Source of the DNA: Rostratula benghalensis
Lineage: Eukaryota > Chordata > Aves > Charadriiformes > Rostratulidae
Reading direction: 5' to 3'
Assembly (NCBI GenBank): GCA_013399305.1
Contig: VXAI01000082.1
Span: forward strand, 3,062,674 to 3,126,673
DNA length: 64,000 nucleotides
The notes beneath the pieces were generated by a model that saw only the letters and a list, made by a program, of their open reading frames with translations, was not told the DNA's origin and did not search any database. The stretch's first letter is position 1. Each line of letters starts with the position of its first letter. The position numbers and the translations under genes are program-made. Below are positions 38,901-53,579 of the stretch, in pieces.

Positions 38901-41900
38901 CTCTACTACAGAAAGTATTCTGTCATTGCAATAGCAAAGATGTGTTCTCAAAATCTGTTAACTCATTCCTCACATAAGCACCCTGAATCAAAAGTATTCG
39001 CTGTTTTATCATTAAATAATCGATATTACTCAGAGCTAAATCTCCTATTGTTCAAGGATTATTAGCAATTAGCATTTCAACACTCATTGTATAAGCCTCT
39101 CAATAAGTCTTTGTAAATCTATAAAACTGGACACTTGTTCAGACAAATAAGTATAAATTTTTGACTGTAAAAGAACATAAAGCAAAACTATTAAGGACTA
39201 ATGCAAAATAACGCAAAATACATTTGCATCACTATTGCTCATTATAAAGAATGACCCTAGGGCATTCAGAATGTATAATATCACTAATAAAATTGTTAAA
39301 TTCAGTCCATCTAGCCATATTTGTTCATAAAATGATCTACTGCCCAAAAAGTGTAGTTACACAGTTAACTTAATGCAAAAAGCATCAGCTTTCACTCCCC
39401 AAAGTCACTCTATATATTCTCACTTACTGAATATATCCTAAAGCATTTCAGTTGTGTTTAAGGGGCAATTATATTATCTTATCTTTCCTCATCAATAATC
39501 CAATTTCCTAGCTGTGCTAAATGATAAGGGCAAAGGACAAACAATTATTCACTTAAGAATCAGATCATTATGCAGGAAAAGGAAGATTTATTTACATTCT
39601 CATGTAAATTCAGTAGGAAGTATTTTTGTTGAATGAATTTGATGGTTTCTACTATGTCTATCTTGGATCAAAGTAAAACATTTTCAAACTTTGTATTTCC
39701 TTTTAAATAAACCTTCCTAAAGGTAGTGGCTACTTTAAAGAGCGGTGACAATTTAAACAATATTAAGTTAACCAATACAAGAATAACAAATTTTACCTTG
39801 TGGCAGGCTTAGAAGTGTGGTTGTTCATCATGTTTTCAAATGGAATCCATTTCACTTCACTTTACAATCAGATTAGCTGTCTCCCTACAGGTGGCCAATA
39901 TTAGTCAAATTACAGTTTTAAGAGGTCATTCAGCAATATAAAAAACATACAAAGAAAATCGAACTTTTTAAACCAGTCTGAAAGTAGAATTCTTTGATAT
40001 TTGTTGCGTGTTATGTAAATCCAGGAATTAAAAATCTAGAAGCAGAGGGTTGAAATAAGGGACCAGCCTCAAATAGATTATTGTAGAAACATCATTGTTG
40101 ATAAAATTATTTTCTGGTATGTTTACAAATCCAATTAAAAACCTCCACATTTTAAGTTTAACAAATATGAATAACTAAGGATATATTTTTATTGTCTACA
40201 TTCTTCTCAATCTACTTAAGAGAGTAAAATAGGCAACAGGCAGTTTGGAAGAATAATTTTTGTTTCTGAAATGCAAACTTTCAACTAAATTGGTTATATT
40301 AAGGTACCTTTATACAACAGTCAATATTATAAAAGGGATTCACAGTGTCAGAAAAAATGGCTGGAAACATATGTGAGTAATCTTGAAAAAATTTGAATCA
40401 GGGTAAGCATGGATTCATGCATTTGTTGAAAAGATTGAAGAGAAATAAATATTTGTTACCAACACTGCGAGAATCATTCCTTTGAACTTTGTCTTTTTAT
40501 TGTATTAAGAGACATTCTGATTATTTTATGCAATGATGAAATTTAAGAGTCTTAACTTAGTCTCTTCAAAATCTATTTCTCCTACTAGAGATCTTTCATC
40601 TCAGGAAGAAAGCTGATTAACACCATAATACTCTCATCATATTCCCATTGCCACACTTTCCTATTACAATTCAATATTCTCACAGCAACTCCAGACAGGG
40701 CAGAATTATAGAAACTTTCAAAATGCACAGCTAAGCATTTCTTACATTATCTTACGATATTAAATCCTGCATATGTTTAATACTTTTGGTTAAATAAATG
40801 TTTAAGTATTTTTGGTGCAAATACTTAGTGATCTACTACTAAACTTGCAAGATGAAGAAGCTTATCGTTAATTCCAGAAAGACTTAATGCTTATCCTACA
40901 GATCTATTTTAAACAGGATCACAATTACTCGAAGAAAGTACAGAACTGAAATGCCTAATTGCGATTCTTGGACTGGGTCAGAATTCCCTCTGAAGGGGAA
41001 AAATTCTTATGAAAAATCTTGGTGTTACAGAAATTAACTAAAACTCTGTATTAATAAAATTCTTTTTGACTTCTGTTAGTTTTGGACTAAGATTTAAATA
41101 GTTTGTATTAATAAAAGACAGAAACCTCCAAACCAGGAAAACTCCTTGATTAAAACTAAATTTATTTTCTTAATAATTCCCTGTAAACTTTACTCTTAAG
41201 ATATTTTCAGAAATCCTTTCTCAAGTAATGAAACTTTTGAAAATCAGCAACTTCTCCACAAAAAGAGGTATTGACAGAGTAGCCAGGACTGACCATAGCT
41301 CATTCATTTTTATTGTGGCTCTCTCATTAATCTACTTAAAGTTTATATTCTAATTATAGCTGCACTAAGTAGAGCACAAAAAGATGCCCTGATTTTGCTA
41401 GATGTGCTTATTTGACTTGGATTATATTATTTCAATAATATGCAAGGTTCCATGAAACAAACAATGGGATCTATAAAACAACTGCACTGACTTAGCAAAG
41501 ATCTTCATGGGCTAAAAATACAAATCTAATTACAGGAGGATATTGATGATCATTAAATGTTTCTAATAAATTTGAACAGTTGATAATAAAATAGTAATAT
41601 TATTGTTTTGCCTTCCTAAAACTTCTTTCCAATTTGAATATTAATTCATTTTTCACATCTTCAAAGCAAACCAGTGCTACAATTCCTCTAATTAGATACC
41701 AAACTTATTGCTTCCATTAGTACCATAGGAAACTCTCAGCTGCTCATAACACTTCAAAACCCATTGGACATTTCCAGACTGTAACCCCGAGCTCTGCAGG
41801 TCAGTAGATTTTCTGACATAAGTTAAAAGCTTACTGCAGCCTACAATATTATTAAAAACATTTACCTGTGCACATTATTTGATTTTAAATTTACTCACTT

Positions 41901-44900
41901 TTCTATATTTTTTTTTTCTTTTAAAATAACATGTTCTTCTTAGCACAAACTGCGAAAACCATCTCCATGCATGATTTCCTAGTTTTTATATCTGCTTTAA
42001 AAGCTAGAGTCAATATCAGACTTATCACTTAGTCTTGACTCTAAGTCAAATTTTAAACAGCTTCAACTCATTTAGGTATTAATACATACACCTACAGATC
42101 CTGAAAACACTAATCTATACTACTGCTAGGAAGTTCAGTGAGATGCAGCGATGGCAAATAAATATACCTATTGACAGTATTTGTCAGTTCTCACATGCAC
42201 CACGTGTCCTAGCTACACGGGTAAGTATAAGAAAGAAAAGCCCAGGGTCTTTCACAAGAAACAAAACCTTGAACAAAAATGCAAGTATTAACAGTCACAC
42301 TTACTTGCTGGTCCATACAAGTATCTTCATGTTTAAGTTCTGGAGTTTTGCAAAACAGAATCTGCATACACAGAAAACACAAAAATAAAAGGTGAGGGGC
42401 ACAGTTTACTGACATGGGAATAGCTTCAGTAAAGCCATATATATTTATGTTGGTGTTGTGCTTTGTGTGAGTGTCTTTCATATTAGCTTGGTCAAGACAT
42501 ATTTCTTCATTTCCAACTAATTCTTAAATTATTTCGGATTTTAAGCCCTGTGAGTTACGGGCATTTAATATCTATCTAACGGTAATTTCAAAAGCTCTTG
42601 AGTGGCAGTTAAGATTTAATCAATGCCAACAAAAGACAAACTTAGGTTAAAAGGTTCATATGGGCCCAAAGGAATCCTATGCAGTCATCACTGTAAACTT
42701 CAAAAAGAGCCAGTAAATGTGTGTGGTACTCTACGACCTCATTTTGACAACGCAAAGAGAGCAATGATACCACTTACTATTGTAAATAGTCCTACAAATG
42801 CAAATTACAACACCAACTTTTCAATAACAAAATGGCACTGTTGTTTCACTGCAAGAAGTGATTGCTGGTTTTGTGAGAACCTGCTTTTCTTCTGTTAGCC
42901 TCTGTAAAAGCTACAGAATATTACATTGTAAACTATGCCTTGAAAATGTAGTTGGAGCAAACTTAACTTGAAAAATAATTACATATGAAGGCTTTGCACT
43001 TACTGCATCGACCATCAAATGAACTATGAAGTGGAAAATTTGAGTGAAAGTAACAATGCCAAGGCTCTCAGTGTCACTGGGCAAAGCACTCACAAATACC
43101 TACATTTTACACTAATTTGTATAGGTTTGTTCTTATGAAATCTTTCACTGTGATGTAAAGTTCACGGAAAATAAAATAAATCTTTCTACTGCTATCACAA
43201 CATCAATAACTTCTCTGAAGACAGACTACTCAGAATAAAAAAGGGCTCCTGGTTGAAGAAGCAAATAATTAAATTGAGAATCAGCCCTTAACTACCTCAA
43301 GGGATAACTGAATAGAGCCAGTTTCACTCTAATCTGACAGCATGAGCCTTTCAAAAAAATATCATGGCAACCATTTCACACCAACAGTATAAATTAACTC
43401 GGTACCCAGCACATTCATTTCACATACTCTTCCACGCTAACTGCATTTCCCTGAGAGGGAGTAAAATCATGAGGACAAACCCACTTTCGGTGCACCCATG
43501 TTTTCCATCCTTCAGGGACTTCTGTGTAGAGCCTATTTTCCCCTTGATCTTACCCAGGCTCATTTCCTGATGCCTCTGCATACACTGAGTTGGGAATCAC
43601 ACATTTTATGAACACTTTCATCTTTCAGCACATTTGGAAAGCATCTTTTGAATGTTTTTTTTCCAGGTGGCAAGCAGGTACTGGGTATGTATAAATGGAA
43701 GAGACTCCTGGTACAAGAACTGGCTCTTCAGCATTAGGAAAGCACCTATCAGTGTTAGTGTGGTTTAATAGTGTAATGAACACGGATTTACCTTGCAGAC
43801 TCTTAAGCAAATATCCATTTTATGGAAAAACATGTAATTAGGCAGGTTTCTTTTTTTAACACACATAATTAAGATGCAAAAAAAACCCCTACATTAATTC
43901 CATGTCTGATAACTATTTTATTATTGTATGTGATATTACTACTCATTCAACACATATTTGAGCTTGGTTTACTTGGCAGATATTTCTATAACATAATTTT
44001 CATCTTTATTGTCTTTCTGACACATTCTACAGTTGTTCTTTCTGAGAATACAATACAGTTAATGATTAAGAAAAAAATCACTTCATCAGGCAAGTCATGC
44101 AAGAGAAAAAAATGCCACACAAGATAAGGATTTCTAAATAGATTGAGAACTCAAAGGACACAATGTGAATATCCCAATTTACAGCTGACAGAGTTAAAAA
44201 CATGATGGTACCTTTAAAATAATGTTTGTCAGTCTTCTACTAATTAAATGTTTACACAAGCAGACAAATTATGGCTTTTCAATAGAAAGCAGTATTTTTT
44301 AAATTGCTCAGGATGATATGAAAGGTGGAAGAGCTTCCTAGGAGAGATATACATATTGTCCTTCCTGTACTGTCCTGGCTATACTTCTGTAACACAACAC
44401 AGTAAAAATAAATACAAAAAACCCCCAAACCACCAGGTGAAGCAAATCACTAGAAAAATCCATGTAAATAGAATACTGAGGCTCAAGAATTATACTACAG
44501 TTACATATACATATCCATACAGTGAAGGCAACTCATTCAAACCAAAGAACATTCTTGAGAAGAATACAACTGACAGATCCTGGTCACTTTCAGAATAAAA
44601 CAATGAGTTTTATGTCTTAAATGAAATGTTCTCACTACAAATGAAAGTACCATCACATAATTTGAAATGCATTTACAGTGGAGGCTGTGCTGAAAACAGA
44701 TTTATTTCTCAAAACAATATTACATACTGTTCATTCATGTTTTGCAGTATTCTAACAATTAAGATTTTGTATTAACCATCTGCATATTTTCTTCAGCTGT
44801 GATTCAATTACAGAACATTCTGTCTCATGAGTGTATTTGACTCATCACATGGAGCACAATATGTTTACTTAAGAATAGTTGTGCTTTAGGACAAGCTGTT

Positions 44901-47900
44901 TAACGTAGGATGACAGAATCTAACCAGAAAAGGCACAAAAGGAGCTTCAAGCAGGCTGTACTAAGAAATTCAAGGAAGATAAGAGCTTGCAATGACCTAT
45001 ATGAAACATTTTTTTATCCTTTTGCATTTCAAAGGTTTTAAAAAATACTTCTGTCACGATTTAGACTGCTTAGCCTATGCATGCCTAGAAAGCACATATT
45101 GACAAATCCCAATAAACAGAGAACTGTAAGATTTAATTTCATTTCTGAATTCTTTAACAAACATGCTTGTCTCAAGGCTGGTCTCTTGACTTGCAGAAGC
45201 TGAAGAGCTTCCTTTGTTTCAAAAGACCTGGTTAGGAGAATCTACTCTTATCTATCAACACATTTTATGTTAGCCAAGGTTTCAAAAAATTCTTTCACCG
45301 TTTCATAGAGAAGTTACACTGCTTTATCAATAATTCAGTCTAGTTACACAGCACTGGAATGTGCTGCTAGGTTGAGGAACTGCATCATTTGGTTTTATTG
45401 TACTTATGGAAGAGTTCTTTCACTACAAAAGACTCTTAAAATACCATCTTCATCAACATCTCTCCAGAGACGACTATAAAGAAAATGTTTTTTAATAAGC
45501 AGTGTTTACTGCTTGGCTGATTTTCATTTACTTCCCCCATGCTTTCTTTGACAGAGTTGTAGTTAATAATGTAATTATTAAGACCAAACAATACCATTTC
45601 TTACTTACTTTGGATATACCATTCTAGAAATTTCTGGAATACAAGAGGTCACTTGACATTTTTAACATATTGAAAATTCCAAACCTCATAAATCCAATCC
45701 CACCCCAGATATTTATATCTCAAATTCCACCTGGCACTGAACAATGGGCTGAACCCTCCATTTAGTTGCTGGCTCCACACTCAATCGTTCAGACTAGTAC
45801 AGTCTACACTGTAGTATGGGGTTTTTTGCATAAGTAACCAGCACTATGATAGTCACCTCTTTATAGTTTTTCCCCTGCCTTATCCTGCAAACCTATCTAC
45901 ATTCATCTCTATTCCACTCTCATTTCTTCATATTTACGAACAAACATCTGGTCCTGAGCTAAATTTTCAACCAGATGAAGAGGCTGATTGTGAGCGGTCC
46001 ATAAACAGCTTTAAAGTTTTCTGGAGCTGGTCAAAGACTGAAAATGAAATACATTTATGAACTGGGCAATTAAAATATTTAGCGACATTTATTTATAATC
46101 TGATCATAACTCTCAGATATCACTTTAGAAGGTTTACGAGTCTGTCCTCATCTACCAAACTGTCTCAATTCCAAATTCCCAAACTCCTTACAGTGACCAG
46201 TTCTTTCACACATAGCTAGGTTAAGTAAAACAGTTGGCAAGGATCACCACACTGTGCATAAATGCAACTTTCTAAACAGATGGATACATTTATTCTTAGC
46301 CCTTATTTCAAAAGAACACTTTGAGAAGACTCAGAGAAATATATCAAGTGTTCATTCTGTAACAGGTCATGCATACAATCCTGCTGAAAATGATGGAAGC
46401 AGTTGTAAATTATGAAAGTCTAGGGTCTCATAACTGAGTGGCCTAGATATTAATAAGGATATACATACTAATGATGATGAAGCAGTTGTCCATGGAAAAG
46501 CTGATTTAGAGAATATTCAGTTTTATCTTTCTGACAGCTCACATGGGAGCACATACAGTATTCATTTCTTTTCGTTGCGTTAGAATCAAATTAGAATATT
46601 GTTTAAAGATAAGGGGCAGTATCATCCCACTTGTGTGACCTACTTATTCTATTTAATACTTCCCAATCTTTAGCAAGAATGGTTCAGAGACAGGGTAAAA
46701 TGCAACTCACAGCAATATAAATTTGCAGTAATTCTGTTTATAAAAAGAGGACTTATTCCAGTTTTACACCAAAATAAGTGACATCAGATTGTGACCTACC
46801 AGAAATGTCTTTTTAAATTTCTTCCTTATCCAGAGAGAACACATAGCATTGGATTCTCTGCTCTAAGAAGCATTCCAACTAAATAATATTTGTATTTTGG
46901 GTTGTATGAAAGGATTAATCCTAGTTAACATCAATATAAATTCACTGCAATTTGATCATTCATGCCTATGACAGTTTTAGAAACAGAATCCAGGGTTCTG
47001 ACATAATCCCTACAAAACCATCATCATGACACACACTGTTTTACCTTAACATTATGACCTGGAACATTTCTTGTGTCCCACAGCAGCCACCCAAACAGTA
47101 ACCTTTTTCCTTACTCTGCTATCACAGATACTTACTCTTTAAGATAGATCAGAAATAACAGTTTTAATTAATTATTCACAAGTCACTCAAATTATCCTTA
47201 AGCAGAAGTTCAAGCCAATAAAAATCAGAAGCAACTTAGCCCTAGCATTCTATTCCTGAATTTTTTGTTCATAATCACTGATGTATTTGGTAAGGTCACT
47301 TCAGCCCAAAAACCATTACAGCACCATAAGGCAATGAAAACTAAGAATTTTAAAATAAGCAGGGATTAAGGCTCACTAGCCTAAGAGTTAAAATAAAGTC
47401 ATGGGCCTTTTGAAATGCATGTGTAAGCTTGTTTCTCTTCTAAAAGAGATTCTAGACAGATTCATATTATCACCAAGTACAGTTTGTGACAGCAAGAAAT
47501 AACTACTCAGAATAGCATCAGTTTACTCAGAATACTGCACTAAATTAGTCTTATTCCAGTGCGCATTTTACAATCTAAAGACAGCAAGATAATACAGCTA
47601 AGTAAACAACCCGTGCTGTTTAGAACACAATTTATCAGTAGAACCAAAACAACTTCCACGATGAGATATTAAATATATTTATTTTTAGAGTTTATTGCTT
47701 TTCCCATCATCATCTCTGAAACCATTAACCAATTAACACAATGTCGGGATATAGAAAATAAGACAGCTAAAATACAAAATGGTAAAATATCCTTTAGCTC
47801 CCCAGACACTGATTCACAGCTTGATCAGTGCCCCACAAATGAATGCAACTAAGAATATATTCTCTTGACATCCCCTTGACAAAAAGACTGCACTTAGCAA

Positions 47901-48671
47901 TGAGAAACTGATTGCAGGAGGAATCTTTCTGTGCCCTCTCACAAATGCATTGATATGTAAAAAATATTTATTATTTTTATTTCCATAAATTAATTATAAC
48001 AACTGAGAAATAAAATAAACCGTCTGAAGTTCACCTTTTATAGATCTTGGTTTAAGCATGGACTAGTAATATTTTCAATGAGAACTCTACTTGTTGGCTG
48101 TTGCTGTAACAATACAAGTTAAGAAACCATGTAGATGCACAACAGGATAAAGAATCAATTCACTTTTCTCATTAAAAATTCTCATTAAAAATATTTGATT
48201 CTTAATATTCTACCAAATCCAGGTGCTTGAGGAGCAGCTTTACTGAGTCAATCATCTTCCTTTGAGATCATGATATTACTTTAAAGTCTTTAGTCAGACT
48301 AATAAATGAAGGTAAACCACAGTAGAACAACTAAACGTAAAAGAATTATGTGATGCTCACAATGAATGTATGGCCAAATAAAAGTAGGTGATAGCATATC
48401 CTATAGGTAAAAGTAATGGAGTAAGTAATGTAAAAGTAATATCCAAAGCTGATGCAATCACACAAAGTTGTCATAATTATCCTGGACAGCATATTTAAGA
48501 GCAAACTCTTTTTCCTACATATATTGTAAAAAAAACTGCATCAAGAATTCTTCCTGCCTTTCCCTTGTTAAAACCAAAACATCAGTAAACATATTTGTTG
48601 ACATCTTTTATTTTCAGTTACTGTGGAATGAAATATCTGCAATTTGGGATAAAAATATGAAACATGAATCC
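35914..48671. other. 12.8 kb without recognised transposons or genes
   Basis: I find no CR1, LTR or RNA gene here. The sequence is AT-rich and apparently unique. A-run: 14 bases at 36579-36592. A 13-bp unit is duplicated at 48167-48192. Open frames of 60-93 codons (for example 42143-42388, 42623-42898, 44356-44598) show no domain. The lack of repeats could reflect selection on regulatory sequence or simply chance and age. Confidence 0.55.
48167..48192. repeat. Two-copy tandem duplication, period 13
   Basis: TCTCATTAAAAAT occurs twice in direct succession without a difference. Confidence 0.9.
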
Positions 48672-49150
48672 AGAAAATTATAAGCAAGTCAGCCTGATTT
48701 CAAGTCCCTGGGAACACATTTCTGGGCACACAACTGGTATGGTGATTGGGAACAGCTAGAATGGATTTGTTCATGTCTGCTGCCTGACCAATCTGGTTAT
48801 TTTGTACGATGAAATGATTTAATTTGCATAGATGGAGAGAGCGGTAAACATAATTTACCTCAAGTTTAGCAGGGCTTTCAACACTATCTCTCACAGTATT
48901 CCTGTGTTCAAATTAGGATGTTACGGTCTACCTGAATGGACAACCAAATGGGTCAAAAGCTGGTTGGATGACTAAATTCAGAGGGCAGGATTAGCAGTTT
49001 GTACTCTACCTGTTAGCTGATAAGAAGTGAAGTACTGCAGGGATCCATGCTGAAATCTTTCCTGTTTAATATCTTTATCTCTTATAACATAAACTGGAGA
49101 AGGACTTATGGCTATGAGATGGTACACTCCTGAAGTTTGCAGAGGACATT
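48672..49150 (+). mobile_element. Old CR1 LINE reverse transcriptase fragment
   Basis: In the plus direction the nucleotide sequence follows the CR1 reverse transcriptase: AAGCAAGTCAGCCTGATTTC with AAGTCCCTGGGA, then GGTGATTGGGAACAGC with a decayed GGATTTG, then TACGATGAAATGA, then AGCAGGGCTTTCAACACTAT (the F-D-T-V box, here with N), then TACTGCAGGGATCCATGCTG (the QGSVLGP box, decayed), and finally AAGTTTGCAGAGGACATTT (the FADD box, decayed to FAED). Indels and stop codons break every frame. It is one of only two copies in sense orientation and covers RT motifs only, without a 3' end. Confidence 0.85.
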
Positions 49151-52100
49151 TATGAAACAAAATAAATGAGATAGTATGGTTAAATATTTTCAGCAAATTT
49201 GGAAAGAACAGTTTCTTAGTTTGTTCTCTCATTCCTGTCTATATAGTCAAGAATAAACCACAGGTTTGTGAAAGAATCACAATTCTAATACATGTCCTTG
49301 GATCAGTTTTGGTGCCAAGTGTTTTCCTAAAATCAATCTTTTATTGTTGTTCTTGCTGTTCCCTGATACATATTTCACTTGCTGAATTCCACCTAAGAAA
49401 ATGAGCAATATTTCAATAGAGATTCTTTACAGAAAATAAGAAAATATTCCAACTGGTGAATAAATTACTGAAAAAAGACAAACTCCCTAACGTGCCTGAA
49501 ATTTCATTCTCATTATTTATTTTCATTGGTTAAAAAAAAAGAAAACTAAAATAAATATTTGTAATCGAAAACTTAATTGAGTCGGAACATAATTTATACG
49601 TTGGTCATAATCAACTAAATTTATAAAGAAAAAGAAAAATTAGAGAATATCAGCACCACTTGTCTACAGTTTTAAAATAGAGAACAAAATAGTACTGAGC
49701 AAGGCTATTGCTCTAGTCAGAGATAGGAGCCAAGAACAAGACAAGGGAATAAATCAACAACAGATTTTTATCCGGAGCTATTCATCACATTAAAAATGGG
49801 AGCCTTTATAAAGACTTGGCATAAAGCTTTCTGTTAGAGACCACGCCATCCTCTCAGATATACTGCAAAAAAACAACTTAGGGACAAATGTATGAGAAAA
49901 CTCCCATAACTGAGTACCTGTAATGAAAACAGAAATTGCTTTCAACAGACTCTCAGTTGAAGAAAAGCCTTTATTTGGACAGACTAAAGAGACTGAGCCA
50001 AGTAATTAAAAAAATGTCAACCAACATCAGGTTCCTCTGAATTCAATACATTTTAAATATTAGCTGCTGACAACTATCTGGTGCCTATTCAATGTACAAA
50101 AGATAAGATTTTACACCCTTGTACTTTGGTTACACACAAAGATAATAGCTCACAATTAAGAGGTGCAAAGATATCCATAACAATGTTCTAACACATTGAT
50201 TCTTATCTGATGAGTCAGAATCTCTTTCAGCCTATCTGGCCATATCATAACACCCTTATAGGACTGAGACATGTATTCTGCCAGTAATCATAGACACAAA
50301 AGGAAATAAGCTGACTGTAGCAAAGTTCTGGTTATCAAGCCGTACCTTGTAATTCTGCCAATTCCACGAGCAAAGTACTAACAGACTGTTGCTTTGTCAG
50401 AGCTGGCAACTCTCCAGACAATAGCTTTTCTACATCCAGCTGCTGTGTTGAAATGATTTGGTGTCACTTAAAACTTGGATCTAAATTTCTGCTTCAAGAA
50501 ACACATATTCTAAGAAGACATATATAGCTGAGAATGACATTATTGACAGTGTTTATTCAGAAGAGACAATTTGGTCACGTCTTTCCTAGTGCCTTATCCT
50601 TAAAGCTGAGTGAGTTTATATAAAAATTAACCTTAATGAAAAACAGTAACATCCACATGTGTATGCACATAAGTAAGCCTCATTCTCCCCTTTTACTGAA
50701 TACTATTCAAAACCACAACAAAAACATTTCCCAGTGTCTGCTGAATTGATGCTGCCAGAGAAGTGCATCTAAAACAGGAAACTGGCGAAATTGGATGGAC
50801 AACTCTTAAAAAGATTTGAGTACAAGAACCAAATTAGTTCATGTAGAAGTTGATCCTTCTCGTGATGTTGAAGATGGCTGTCGCAACACAAAAATAACGT
50901 TAAATACCTGCCAATTTATGGGGGGGTTAACTCCTAGTCAAATCACTTGCGTTAAAGCCTTTCAGTGGGTTAAGCCCAGTTTCCTACTTTAATTTCTAGA
51001 CAAGTTTGATTTAAGCCATAAGCAAACATACAGCCTGCAACATAGATTTTACCTGGCATCTGTGAACCCTCCCCTCCATTAAGTGTTTAACCACTACTAA
51101 GGCAGCCCCACAGTGTGACAGATTAGTGCTTTTGGTGTAAAGAGAGTACACACATGCAAATAGTCATGAAATCAAAGGCTTTTAGGTTTGCAGAGAGAAG
51201 TCCAATGTTCACTCCCCAGGATGGCTGAGTATGTGACTGCTGGAAAGATCTGCCTTCCTTCATATTACAGATGTCAAATATATATAAGCAGACATACTTT
51301 ATAATGTGATTACATCATGTGCCAATCGACAGAGTGCAGTATGCAGTTCAACAAGCAGCTATACAAGACTTTCCAGATAAAAAATTATGCACAACATTCA
51401 CTTAAACTGTCTAGTCTTATAACAGGATTTTAAGTTTTTCTCAACAGATGACATTAACTGAGTTCTCAAAGCAGTTCAGTGAAAGAAAACAAACACGTTA
51501 TGTATTTACATTGATATTAGCTGAAAGTGTACACATACACCGATTAAATATTTTTGCTAAGACAACAGTTGTAGGTAGTTTGACATAAGCAGAAGCAAAC
51601 TTATAACAAGAAAATAATTATTATTTTATGATAAATATTTTTGACAGTATTGGTAGAACTCTGGAAATTTTCTAGTATTTTTTCTGAAGGACAAACAGTA
51701 CATTTCCTTTGTATAGAAAATACTCAGCGAATATCCCCTTACTGCAAGTTCTTCAGAGGAGTCTGCATTACGGAACAATATTGCAGGTTGTGCCTATTGC
51801 ACTTCAAGAAATACTACCTCTTTCTGTATAAAAATTCTGCCCAATACTTAACATTACAAAGTATCAAAATGAAATCACAATCAGATCAAAAGGAAAGGAA
51901 CTATACTTACACATACATATAGGCAGGGCAATATTTTTACTGAGTTATCACTACAGAAAACTGGTATGAAATAAGTTAATTATTTTAATAGCAACTTCAA
52001 TATAATTCTAACTAATAAATTACAGATTTCATGTTATTAAATAGTTCAGTGTTCTGCTACTTTACAACAAGATAGCCATTATCTTAGTAATTGCTAAGAT

Positions 52101-53579
52101 GGATCAGATGACTTGGGCTTCATTTGCCTTTCTACAGCTTACTTAAGGGAGGTGTTTTCATATACTATAAAATAATTCTATTATCTAAGATGTAAGGTGC
52201 CAGAAGTATTTTCATCCTAAGGTCTAGAAATTAGGAAAGAACGTTTAAACTTGGCTGTGCATACCAACAAACTTACAAAACGTAAGAGAGTAGAAAAAAA
52301 AATGCACACAAAAAACCACAGAAAACTCTTATTAAAGAAGAAAATAGTAATGGAGAATTACTAAATATTTTTTTTTTCCTAAACAGTCTCCTGGCAACTC
52401 TATGTATGTACTCATGTTGTCATCCTAATAAGATAGCATATGTTAAAGTATTCAGAGCTACACATTTTATTAATAGATACAAATTCTATAGCTGATCATT
52501 CTGTTGCTTCCTATTTTACCTTATTCATGTTTATTTAATCTTTATCATGGGGAGTCACTAAGATTTTCCCTTCAGCTAAAATTGGTCTTAAGTGATACGT
52601 ACAAGTTTCATGCAAGTTCTTCTCCCTTATTCTTTTAGTTCATACACAGGCATGACTTATGTGTGTTACAGACGTAAGTACAGATGGAACTCACAATGTA
52701 TGCCAAAAAAATGGGCGGAGAGAAGTAAGAGAAACCTGTCCTGAGAAACAAATGGTCCTGTGATCAAGATCTTTCTCATGCTGTAACGATATGATACACA
52801 TGGTATCTGTCAAAACCTGAAAAAATATTTTACATTCAAGATGTAAAAAATTGGTTTGACAAATTTTACCTTTAGTAATTAATTATACTTTCCATAAGAT
52901 TGGTAATTAAGATAGCTGTCAGAGTGTGAGAACATATGTAAAGCAAGTTGCCAGTGCCTTAAAGACCACTGGTAAGATACTACAACTAAGAACATTCCTT
53001 ATTGCCAAGTACACATCACCTTGTTTGAAATTGTTGCTATTCTTAAATTCTGAGAAAAAAGAACAGATTTGGGCTCCAGCTACCAAATTTTGGAAAACAG
53101 TTCTTTGGCAAGTGGTTAGCAGACACACAGCCCACATCCCAAAGGTTCTAGACATCAATGCCACTTTAGTCAACAGGAACCTAGTGTTAATCATAATTAT
53201 TAAAGAAGTGAGATAACTAGTAAAGACAAAGAAATCTTCAGTAGACCCAAATACCCTTGGTATTTGTTAACATGCTCAGCTTGTAAAAATCTATGCAAAT
53301 TTGTTGCAGTCAAAAATTTGTACTGATTTATACCAATAGATACTTTTACCTTTACTCCAGATTGCATTTGAAACAGACAGTAATAAAACAACAGAGCAGT
53401 CTTGTTAAGTGATAGAGAATTCATTCAAGTATCTTTAAACACCTGACTTCTGCAAGAAAGCAGGATGCTAGATTTGGCTGGCAATCTCAGACATTCATCA
53501 TTAGTTATAATTATTCACACTTAAAAAATATTAATAAGTTTAATCACATTTAACGTACATCTACATTCCCTACTCAAGA
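49151..53579. other. AT-rich unique sequence, no gene recognised
   Basis: No transposon is recognised. The segment 52919-53216 is open on both strands (96 codons plus, 91 minus), but neither translation resembles a known family. A pyrimidine tract with CAG at about 52370-52390 resembles a plus-strand splice acceptor, but no exon is supported behind it. Confidence 0.6.

Noticed and set aside
42170..42230. A strong donor-like ACGG|GTAAGTAT on the plus strand
   Set aside because: No convincing acceptor or open frame of known type precedes it within reach; isolated donor matches are expected by chance.
52365..52440. A T-rich tract followed by AAACAG, like a splice acceptor on the plus strand
   Set aside because: The frame behind it closes within 17 codons and no donor or known peptide follows.
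52919..53216. About 95 codons open on both strands at the same place
   Set aside because: Neither translation resembles a known protein, and overlapping open frames on both strands occur by chance in AT-rich DNA.
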